A stretch of DNA of 5,787 bases from an uncultured bacterium (GTDB lineage: Bacteria > Actinomycetota > Coriobacteriia > Coriobacteriales > Coriobacteriaceae): NCBI GenBank assembly GCA_905215835.1, contig CAJMRR010000131.1, forward strand, positions 1-5,787. The letters are read 5' to 3'. The translations under genes and the position numbers were made by a program. Shown piece after piece: positions 1-4,796 of the stretch. Numbering within the stretch: the stretch's first letter is position 1; each line of letters begins with the position of its first letter. The notes under the pieces were generated by a model. That model ran no database searches. It was not told the DNA's origin and was given only the letters and a program-made list of their open reading frames with translations.

Positions 1-299
1 CGGGCCTGTTCCGCCTGCCCCAAACCGAGCAGGAGCGCGAACACCAGCAACGAGCCGAGAAAGCACTCGCCGCCCCCACCATCGAGGAGCAACGCCAGGC
101 CTTCATCGCCAACCACGCTCTCACCCCGCGCGAAGTCGACGTGCTCATGGCCGTGACCCAGGATGAACGCCCGCTCAAGCAGGTCGCCGAGGAGCTCGGC
201 ATCTCGATGCGCATGGTACAGCGCCACCTGAGCTCTATCTACCAAAAGACCGACACGCAAACGCGCGCCGGTCTCACCAAAGCCTTCCCCTCGGCCTAA
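1..299 (+). CDS. LuxR-type HTH transcriptional regulator, C-terminal part only
   Basis: This is the last 98 residues of a DNA-binding regulator whose start lies left of the window. The frame begins at base 3 and ends at TAA 297-299. Visible residues 40-95 match a LuxR/GerE helix-turn-helix: the opening LTPREVDVL, then LKQVAEELGIS, then the recognition helix with MVQRHLSSIYQKT. The usual 'T-V-K-x-H' of the recognition helix appears here as 'M-V-Q-R-H'. Residues 1-39 are a charged, Gln/Glu/Ala-rich linker and show no receiver domain. In Coriobacteriia such domains are often attached to a multi-pass membrane N-terminus; that is family knowledge and cannot be seen here. Its target genes are unknown. 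It converges on the minus-strand operon and shares a bidirectional terminator with it. The HTH call is secure; the full architecture is not. Confidence 0.85.
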   Translation, partial: GLFRLPQTEQEREHQQRAEKALAAPTIEEQRQAFIANHALTPREVDVLMAVTQDERPLKQVAEELGISMRMVQRHLSSIYQKTDTQTRAGLTKAFPSA

Positions 300-302
300 A
301 AC

Positions 303-343
303 AAAAACCACCACAAGGTGCATGTCCCCTTGTGGTGGTTTTT
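303..343. terminator. Bidirectional rho-independent terminator
   Basis: A perfect 16-bp inverted repeat: 303-318 pairs with 328-343, leaving a 9-nt loop at 319-327. The outer five pairs are A-tract against T-tract, so a transcript from either strand has a GC-containing stem followed by U residues. It starts 3 nt after the regulator stop and ends 6 nt before the stop of the convergent kinase-like gene, as expected for a shared terminator. The loop side carries TGTCCCC (323-329), which reads GGGGACA on the minus strand, a motif also found in the other two fold-backs of the window. Confidence 0.88.
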
Positions 344-349
344 GGTCGG

Positions 350-973
350 CTAGCCTTCGAGCTGAGCTACCTTGTAGCGGTAGGCAGCGGCGATAACGTC
401 TTTGCAGCCCTCGCGGCCCAGCTTAGCGCGGTTGACAACGATATCCTTACCGCTCGTCATCTTCCACTTGCCGGCGCTGTAGCGCTTATAGAACGCCTCG
501 CGCGCCTTCTGCTGCTGCTTGACCAGCTTGGCGCCCTTCTTTTTGTTAAGTCCGCGCTTCTTGCGCACGATCTCGACGCGGTCCTCAAAGGGTGCGGTCA
601 CCAACACGGCAATGTGGTTGGGGTTGTTACGCAGCAGGTAATCGGACAGACGGCCTTCGATAATGCAGCTCTCGGTCTCACCCAGATCCAAAATCACCTG
701 GCTCATCTTTTGGAACAACTTATCCGAGTACGAACGCGCATCGTAGCGGTCGGGCAGAAACGCCATGTTCTCCACGGCCAGACGCTCATCATAGGCGGCC
801 ATCTTATCGAGTGACTCGCCCGCTCGCAGCGACGCACGTACCAGCAGCTCGTTATCGTACAGCGGAATCCCCAACTCGTCGGCAAGCATGCGGCCAATCT
901 CGTGGCCCTCGGCGCCAAAGTCGCGCGCGATGGTAATGACCACAGGATTCTTCTTATTCTCCAGATCGCTCAT
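350..973 (-). CDS. Cytidylate kinase-like family protein
   Basis: A 207-residue soluble protein resembling the cytidylate-kinase-like family (Cytidylate_kin2), P-loop-type proteins related to CMP kinase whose true substrate is mostly untested. Family marks are the N-terminal strand VVITIARDFGAEGHEIGRML (residues 11-30), GIPLYDNELL (35-44), the central CIIEGRLSDYLL (103-114) and a basic stretch around 132-165. The phosphate loop is unusual: the family more often has G-S-G-G-R where this protein has G-A-E-G-H (20-24). The ATG at 973 is chosen because AAAGGA lies 6 nt upstream. A longer ATG at 1018 adds 15 residues read through an inverted repeat and is probably spurious. It is the last gene of the transport operon, 48 nt after the permease stop, and ends at the bidirectional terminator. 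A nucleotide or other phosphate-transfer role is inferred. Confidence 0.82.
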   Translation of the reverse strand: MSDLENKKNPVVITIARDFGAEGHEIGRMLADELGIPLYDNELLVRASLRAGESLDKMAAYDERLAVENMAFLPDRYDARSYSDKLFQKMSQVILDLGETESCIIEGRLSDYLLRNNPNHIAVLVTAPFEDRVEIVRKKRGLNKKKGAKLVKQQQKAREAFYKRYSAGKWKMTSGKDIVVNRAKLGREGCKDVIAAAYRYKVAQLEG

Positions 974-979
974 CGCGAT

Positions 980-985
980 TCCTTT
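980..985 (-). promoter_or_regulatory. Ribosome binding site of the kinase-like gene
   Basis: AAAGGA on the minus strand lies 6 nt before the ATG at 973. It decides the start: the alternative ATG at 1018 lies inside the 991-1019 inverted repeat and its own Shine-Dalgarno would have to lie in the end of the permease gene. Confidence 0.7.
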
Positions 986-990
986 CTCTA

Positions 991-1019
991 TGTGACAAAG
1001 GGGCTGTCCCTTTGCCACA
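991..1019. repeat. Imperfect inverted repeat with GGGACA core (REP-like)
   Basis: Arms 991-1002 and 1008-1019 are 12 nt each and pair at all but one position; that T/C difference gives a G-U pair in one of the two possible transcripts and an A-C mismatch in the other. The loop is 5 nt. The minus strand reads AAAGGGACAG across the arm and loop. It begins 2 nt after the permease stop codon and ends just before the kinase-like gene's binding site. No T-tract follows on the minus strand, so it is not a canonical terminator. It may be an inserted REP-type element that also shields the permease mRNA 3' end or reduces kinase expression; the role is inferred. Confidence 0.7.
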
Positions 1020-1021
1020 TT

Positions 1022-1660
1022 CTACGCTGCCACCATTCGCCTCTGATATGCGCGAACCAGCAACGAGATGCCAAAGTTGAGCACAAAGTACATCGCAAAC
1101 ACCAGGCCGTAGAGCATGAGCACCTGCGACAGGTCGATCGCGTGGGCCATCACGACATTTGCCGCGTACATGAGCTCGGCCACGTTAATGCCCGAAAGAT
1201 ACGAGCTGTCCTTGATGACGGTCGTGCACTGGCTAAACAGCGCCGGAATGATCGTCTTAAATGTCTGCGGCAGAATGATGTAGCGCATGGTAGCAAAGAA
1301 GCCAAAGCCCTGGCTCTGCGCTGCCTCAAACTGGCCGCGCGGAATCGAGTTGAGGCCGCCGCGCACAATCTCGGCCATAACAGCGCTGGTAAACAGCGTG
1401 AAGGCGATGGTCGAAATCACAATGTCCAAACCCTGCACCGTAAAGTAGATAAACAGGATCCACAGCAGGTTCGGCGTGCAACGGAACAGTTCGATATAGG
1501 CGCTCACCAAAATACGGAACGGGCGGGGCGCATAGCTTTTAACGAGCGCCAGCACCGTGCCAAAGATGAGCGAGAAAAAGATCGACAGCGCCGAGATCTC
1601 GATCGTCTTAACAAAGCCGCCCCAAATGTAGAGCAGGTTGGTCGCGTTGAAGATTTCCAT
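1022..1660 (-). CDS. Polar amino acid ABC transporter permease (second permease)
   Basis: A 212-residue inner-membrane permease of the polar amino acid (HEQRo) family, which with its partner forms the transmembrane pore of the importer. Hydrophobic segments are visible at about 15-40, 63-97 (probably two spans), 126-148 and 180-203. The EAA loop that docks onto the ATPase is clear: EAAQSQGF at 112-119 followed by the conserved LPQTFK (130-135). Start at ATG 1660, only 3 nt after the TAG of the upstream permease. Its Shine-Dalgarno (GGAGG, 1669-1673) sits inside the last codons of that gene, so translation of the two is probably coupled. Length is normal for the family. The substrate cannot be read from the permease itself. 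Confidence 0.93.
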   Translation of the reverse strand: MEIFNATNLLYIWGGFVKTIEISALSIFFSLIFGTVLALVKSYAPRPFRILVSAYIELFRCTPNLLWILFIYFTVQGLDIVISTIAFTLFTSAVMAEIVRGGLNSIPRGQFEAAQSQGFGFFATMRYIILPQTFKTIIPALFSQCTTVIKDSSYLSGINVAELMYAANVVMAHAIDLSQVLMLYGLVFAMYFVLNFGISLLVRAYQRRMVAA

Positions 1661-1663
1661 GCG

Positions 1664-2410
1664 CTAGGCCTCCTCTACGTTGTCGAGCCCCAGCTCGGCC
1701 AGGCTCACGCCGCGCGGACGCTCCTTGGAGCGGCGCTCGAGCCACTGCACCAGCATGGCGAGCGGAAAGCAGATGATGAAGTACATAAGGCAGCAGACGA
1801 TGTATCCCTGCAGGTAACCGTACAGACTCACAAAGTTGTCGGAACGGTACATAAGGTCGCCGCCGGCCACAAGCGCCAGCACCGACGTATTCTTGACCAG
1901 GTTGAGCGCCTGGTTACACAGCGGCGGCAGAATGATCTTGAATGTCTGGGGCAGCACGATGTACCAGTATGCCTGCGCACGGGTGAAGCCTTGGCTCTGG
2001 GCCGCCTCCATCTGACCGCGCGGAACCGCCTCGATACCGGTGCGGATGACCTCCGAAATGTAGGCCGCGTGATACAGGCCCACGCCCAAGAAGCCCAGCA
2101 CAAACGGCGCGATGCGCACCGGCTGGTCGGCACCGGTTATGGCCTGCAAAAACTGCGGACCGGCCATGTACATAAAGAGCACCTGCACGGGCAACGGGGT
2201 GTTCTGGTAAAACTCCACGTACACGCGGCTTATGGCGCGCAGCACGCGCGAGCGAGTGGTAGAGAACACGCCCAGCAGCGTGCCCAGCACCAGCGACAAC
2301 AGCAGGCCGGCAACGACCACCTGCAGCGTCACGCCAAAGCCCTCCCAGAAGGGCCCCATATTTTGAAATGTCGTCGACCAACGGTCGGCGTCAAATAATC
2401 CTTCGAGCAT
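1664..2410 (-). CDS. Polar amino acid ABC transporter permease (first permease)
   Basis: A 248-residue membrane protein of the same family as the next gene, and probably its heterodimer partner. Hydrophobic segments lie at about 24-50, 73-92, 100-120, 158-182 and 199-222. The EAA motif EAAQSQGF (135-142) is followed by LPQTFK (153-158). A charged C-terminal tail of about 25 residues (ERRSKERPRG onwards) extends past the last span and is absent from the other permease. The ATG at 2410 is preferred because GGAAGGA lies 5 nt upstream; an in-frame ATG at 2443 would add 11 residues and overlap the end of the binding-protein gene. The gap after the binding-protein gene is 25 nt, consistent with one transcript. 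Confidence 0.93.
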   Translation of the reverse strand: MLEGLFDADRWSTTFQNMGPFWEGFGVTLQVVVAGLLLSLVLGTLLGVFSTTRSRVLRAISRVYVEFYQNTPLPVQVLFMYMAGPQFLQAITGADQPVRIAPFVLGFLGVGLYHAAYISEVIRTGIEAVPRGQMEAAQSQGFTRAQAYWYIVLPQTFKIILPPLCNQALNLVKNTSVLALVAGGDLMYRSDNFVSLYGYLQGYIVCCLMYFIICFPLAMLVQWLERRSKERPRGVSLAELGLDNVEEA

Positions 2411-2415
2411 TTGAT

Positions 2416-2422
2416 TCCTTCC
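2416..2422 (-). promoter_or_regulatory. Ribosome binding site of the first permease
   Basis: GGAAGGA on the minus strand, 5 nt before the ATG at 2410. It favours the short start over the ATG at 2443, which would lie inside the preceding gene. Confidence 0.7.
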
Positions 2423-2435
2423 CTGGACGATGCGC

Positions 2436-3311
2436 CTATACAAGACCCCAGGTCTTGACCTCTTGGTCGAGCCAGCCGTCGGCCAGGCGATCGCAAATCA
2501 CCTGATCGACCACGGCCGAAAGGTCGCAGCCCTTCTTGGTCGCCACGCCGTAGCCCTGCTCGCCGAACTTGACCTCGGGCTGCAGCAGCTCAACGGTCTC
2601 GTTCATGTAACCGGCCAGCGTGGAGCGGTCCATGGCAAAGACGTCGATATTGCCGGCGTCGAGCGAGCTCTTGATGATGGGGTAGCCGCTAAAGGCCCTA
2701 AACTCGGGCTCGCAGCTAAAGCCGTTGTCCTTGATCATCTGCTCGATCAGGCCCTGCGTGGTAGCACCCTGGCTCACACCAATGACCTTGCCGTCCAGGT
2801 CCTCAATCGAGGTAAAGCCCGAACGCTTCTTGACCATAAGTCCCACGTAGTCGGTACGGTACGGCGTCGAGAAATCCCAGCTCTTCTTGCGCTCGTCGGT
2901 GATGGTGTAGGTCGCCGCGACCACGTCGAGCTGGCCGTTATCGATCAGCGGGCCGCGCGTCTTGGGCGTTACGTCGGTAAACTCGACAAGCTCCTGGGCA
3001 CGGGCATCCTTGTAGCTCACGCCAAAGACGGCAGCGGCGATCTGGTAGCACAAATCGACTTCCATGCCCTCAAAGCGGCCCTTGGCGGTGTCGTAATAGC
3101 CATAGCCGGGAACATCCTTCTTAACGCCGGCATTCAAATGGCCACGCGACTTGATGGCCGCAAGCTTGGACCCCTTGTCGGAGCCCTCGCCGCTGGTGGA
3201 GTTGCCGCAACCGGTAAGCGCGGTCCCCGTCAGCGCAAGCATGCCGGCGCCAGCCAGCTGCAAAAAGTGACGGCGCGACACGGCCGCCCTCGTCATATCC
3301 GTCATGTCCAT
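2436..3311 (-). CDS. Amino acid ABC transporter substrate-binding lipoprotein (PEB1/GluB-like)
   Basis: A 291-residue exported solute receptor that delivers the ligand to the permeases. The N-terminus has a twin-arginine-like motif SRRHFLQ (12-18), a hydrophobic core (19-31) and a lipobox LTGC with Cys35, so it is probably a lipoprotein anchored outside the membrane. A Ser/Gly-rich linker (38-48) leads into the type II periplasmic-binding fold (about 55-290). Family marks are EGMEVDLCYQIA (81-92), DVVAATYTITDER (129-141), DFSTPY (146-151) and IGVSQGATTQ (177-186). The last of these, plus MDRSTLAGYM (227-236), reads most like the PEB1 aspartate/glutamate receptor. Asp/Glu is therefore the inferred substrate, with glutamine not excluded. 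The ATG at 3311 is chosen; a GTG at 3314 and ATGs at 3305 and 3296 are alternatives, and the binding site (AGG 7 nt upstream) is weak. Confidence 0.92.
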   Translation of the reverse strand: MDMTDMTRAAVSRRHFLQLAGAGMLALTGTALTGCGNSTSGEGSDKGSKLAAIKSRGHLNAGVKKDVPGYGYYDTAKGRFEGMEVDLCYQIAAAVFGVSYKDARAQELVEFTDVTPKTRGPLIDNGQLDVVAATYTITDERKKSWDFSTPYRTDYVGLMVKKRSGFTSIEDLDGKVIGVSQGATTQGLIEQMIKDNGFSCEPEFRAFSGYPIIKSSLDAGNIDVFAMDRSTLAGYMNETVELLQPEVKFGEQGYGVATKKGCDLSAVVDQVICDRLADGWLDQEVKTWGLV

Positions 3312-3319
3312 CACCGCGC

Positions 3320-4051
3320 CTAGTGCAGAATCTTGGACAGGAACTCGCGGCAGCGCGGGTTCTCGGGGTTATCGAAGAAGTGCTCGGGCGTGCCCTCCTC
3401 TAGAATGCGGCCGTCCTCCATAAAGATGACGCGGTCGGCCACCTGACGCGCAAAGCCCATCTCGTGCGTCACACAGATCATGGTGATGTCCTCCTGCGCG
3501 AGCTCAATCATAACGTCCAGAACTTCCTGAACCATCTCGGGGTCGAGCGCCGAGGTCGGCTCGTCAAACAGGATGATGGGCTGCTTGGTGCACAGGGCAC
3601 GGGCGATGGCGATGCGCTGCTGCTGACCGCCCGAGAGGTTCTGCGGATACTCGCCGGCCTTATGCGCCATGCCGACGCGCTTGAGCGCAGCGATGGCGAT
3701 CTCGGTCGCCTCCTCTTTGCTCTTCTTTTGCAGCTTGATGGGCGCGAGCGTCAGGTTGCCTAGCACCGTCATGTTGGGATACAGGTTGAACTGCTGAAAC
3801 ACCATGGAACTGTACTTGCGAGCCATCTCCAGGTGGTTCTTTTTGGTGAGCGGCGTACCGTCGATGACAACCTCGCCCGACGTGGGCTCCTCCAGATAAT
3901 CGACGCAACGGATGAGCGTCGACTTACCCGAACCGGAAGGCCCGATCATTACGAGCTTCTCGCCGCGCTTGACGGTAAGATTGATATCTTTGAGCACATG
4001 CAGGTCGCCAAAGTACTTGTTGAGATGCTTGATCTCGATCATGTCTGCCAT
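3320..4051 (-). CDS. glnQ: Polar amino acid ABC transporter ATP-binding protein
   Basis: A 243-residue cytoplasmic ATPase that powers amino acid import. All motor motifs are intact: Walker A GPSGSGKST (37-45), Q-loop VFQQFNLYP (84-92), signature LSGGQQQR (139-146), Walker B IILFDE (159-164), D-loop SALD (167-170) and switch His196 in THEMGF. VFQQFNL and the short length without a C-terminal regulatory domain are typical of the GlnQ/HisP/PEB1C group. ATG 4051 has AAGGG 6 nt upstream. It is the first gene of the operon, with a promoter-like site about 40 nt upstream. Its TAG is 8 nt before the binding-protein ATG. The symbol follows the usual family name; the actual substrate may be aspartate or glutamate. 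Confidence 0.95.
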   Translation of the reverse strand: MADMIEIKHLNKYFGDLHVLKDINLTVKRGEKLVMIGPSGSGKSTLIRCVDYLEEPTSGEVVIDGTPLTKKNHLEMARKYSSMVFQQFNLYPNMTVLGNLTLAPIKLQKKSKEEATEIAIAALKRVGMAHKAGEYPQNLSGGQQQRIAIARALCTKQPIILFDEPTSALDPEMVQEVLDVMIELAQEDITMICVTHEMGFARQVADRVIFMEDGRILEEGTPEHFFDNPENPRCREFLSKILH

Positions 4052-4086
4052 GAATGTCCCTTCCCTGCGTTTACACGAGTTGAACT

Positions 4087-4115
4087 ATTGTACGGAAAGA
4101 ACCACGTTTCCGCAG
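4087..4115 (-). promoter_or_regulatory. Probable promoter of the transport operon
   Basis: On the minus strand TACAAT (4087-4092) is one base from the TATAAT consensus. With 17-bp spacing the -35 position reads CTGCGG (4110-4115), a poor match to TTGACA, so the promoter would be weak or need an activator. Transcription would begin near 4080, giving a leader of about 30 nt before the ATPase ATG. Inferred from sequence only. Confidence 0.45.
4093..4112. promoter_or_regulatory. Dyad in promoter spacer, possible operator
   Basis: CGGAAA (4093-4098) and its exact complement TTTCCG (4107-4112) flank an 8-nt spacer and lie between the proposed -35 and -10, where a bound regulator would affect polymerase. 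The 11-nt stretch starting at 4093 (CGGAAAGAACC) recurs with one change at 4131-4141 (CGTAAAGAACC), 38 bp upstream. Such a paired arrangement suits a dimeric regulator, but the regulator is unknown and short repeats can arise by chance. Confidence 0.3.
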
Positions 4116-4156
4116 CCCACACTACATTCCCGTAAAGAACCCGCAACCTTTAACCC

Positions 4157-4225
4157 ACTCATTGGGGACAGACTTAAATGAGTACCTGCTCATTGGGCAC
4201 TCATTTAAGTCTGTCCCCAATGAGC
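4157..4225. repeat. Perfect 26-bp inverted repeat, paired REP-like units
   Basis: Bases 4158-4183 and 4199-4224 are exact reverse complements around a 15-nt centre. Each arm is itself a small fold-back: CTCATT and AATGAG enclose GGGGACAGACTTA. The element therefore looks like two REP-type units head to head. The centre repeats GCTCATTGGG (4188-4197), which can pair instead with 4216-4225, giving a second, mutually exclusive hairpin. It lies between the YqeY terminator and the transport promoter and has no T-tract on either strand. Association with a REP-type transposase elsewhere in the genome is inferred, and no such gene is in the window. Confidence 0.8.
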
Positions 4226-4237
4226 GCCCAGCCCAGC

Positions 4238-4269
4238 AAAAAGGGGCGCGACCATGACGGCCACGCCCC
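4238..4269 (-). terminator. Rho-independent terminator after the YqeY gene
   Basis: In the minus-strand transcript 4259-4269 pairs with 4243-4253 over 11 positions. Six of these are an outer GGGGCG/CGCCCC clamp and two are G-U pairs, with a 5-nt loop at 4254-4258. Five U residues (4242-4238) follow directly. It lies 29 nt after the YqeY stop codon. Confidence 0.85.
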
Positions 4270-4298
4270 CTCAGCATCAACTATGTACCGCTAGGCCC

Positions 4299-4742
4299 CT
4301 ATGCGAGTTTGGCGCCGACGATCTTTGCCGCTGCCGGCTTGTCGAAGTTGCCGCCGGTGGCCTTGCCGAGTGCACCCATGACCTGGCCCATCTGCTTCTT
4401 GGACGTGGCGCCCAGCTCGGCAATGACCTGCTCGATCAGAGCCTCGAGCTCCTCGCCCGAAACCTGCGCGGGCAGCAGGCTCTCCAGAATCTTGACCTGC
4501 TCGGTCAGGTTGTCGGTACGCTCCTGGTCGGTACCGGCCTTAATGGACATCTCCAGCGTCTCGCTCGTCTGCTTAATCAGACGCTTGATCATGTTGTTGA
4601 CGTCTTCCTCGGTCACATCGCGACGCTCGTTGACCTCGATATTCTTCACCTCGGCCTTAACCTGGCGAATGATGGACAGGCGAACCTTGTCCTTGGCCTT
4701 CATGGCCGCGATCATTTCCTTCTGCAGCTCTTCGTTGGTCAT
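4299..4742 (-). CDS. yqeY: GatB/YqeY domain-containing protein
   Basis: A 147-residue cytoplasmic protein, the usual length for stand-alone YqeY. The family resembles the C-terminal tail domain of GatB, the tRNA-dependent amidotransferase subunit that contacts tRNA; the role of the free-standing form is not well established. Helical and charged throughout. Marks are the N-terminal MKAKDKVRLSIIRQVKAEVKN (14-34), ILESLLPAQVSGEELEALI (85-103) and the C-terminal GATSKKQMGQVMGAL (111-125). The ATG at 4742 is chosen because GGGAGGA lies 7 nt upstream; the longer in-frame ATG at 4778 falls inside an intergenic hairpin. It follows the foldase gene by 54 nt and is probably co-transcribed with it, ending at the terminator at 4238-4269. 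Confidence 0.92.
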   Translation of the reverse strand: MTNEELQKEMIAAMKAKDKVRLSIIRQVKAEVKNIEVNERRDVTEEDVNNMIKRLIKQTSETLEMSIKAGTDQERTDNLTEQVKILESLLPAQVSGEELEALIEQVIAELGATSKKQMGQVMGALGKATGGNFDKPAAAKIVGAKLA

Positions 4743-4749
4743 CTGCAAA

Positions 4750-4756
4750 TCCTCCC
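4750..4756 (-). promoter_or_regulatory. Ribosome binding site of yqeY
   Basis: GGGAGGA on the minus strand, 7 nt before ATG 4742. This is the strongest binding site in the window and fixes the start against the upstream ATG at 4778. Confidence 0.8.
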
Positions 4757-4765
4757 TAATAGCGT

Positions 4766-4791
4766 GGGCGGCACTCACGCGAGCGCCGCCC
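4766..4791 (-). other. Intergenic RNA hairpin without T-tract
   Basis: In the minus-strand RNA 4781-4791 pairs with 4766-4776: 11 pairs including one G-U, closed by a 4-nt loop (4777-4780). On the plus strand the same pair would be an A-C mismatch, so the structure suits the direction of transcription. It starts 5 nt after the foldase stop and ends 9 nt before the yqeY binding site. With no U-run it is not a standard terminator. It may protect the upstream mRNA end or lower yqeY expression; both are inferred. Confidence 0.6.
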
Positions 4792-4796
4792 CATGA

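Noticed and set aside
332..814. A 160-codon plus-strand open frame starting in the terminator
   Set aside because: It begins inside the right arm of the terminator hairpin and is antisense to the kinase-like gene. No binding site or domain supports it.
974..1018. A 15-residue N-terminal extension of the kinase-like protein
   Set aside because: The extension is read through the inverted repeat at 991-1019, and the internal ATG at 973 has a well-placed AAAGGA.
991..1019. Terminator after the transporter genes
   Set aside because: No T-run follows the stem on the minus strand, and the next gene's binding site starts close by.
902..2398. A 498-codon plus-strand open frame
   Set aside because: It lies antisense to two clear permease genes and the kinase start, its product is rich in His, Arg, Gln and Ala with no recognisable domain, and such shadows are common opposite high-GC genes.
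2430..3323. A 297-codon plus-strand open frame over the binding-protein gene
   Set aside because: It covers almost exactly the opposite-strand gene, whose product has clear family motifs and a signal peptide; the plus-strand product has none.
4157..4225. CRISPR array or phage attachment site
   Set aside because: There are only two inverted copies rather than several direct repeats with spacers, and there is no integrase or tRNA gene nearby.
4052..4298. Riboswitch, T-box or small RNA in the 247-nt gap upstream of the ATPase
   Set aside because: The predicted leader is only about 30 nt, and the rest is explained by the inverted repeat and a terminator. No aptamer-like conserved pattern is visible.
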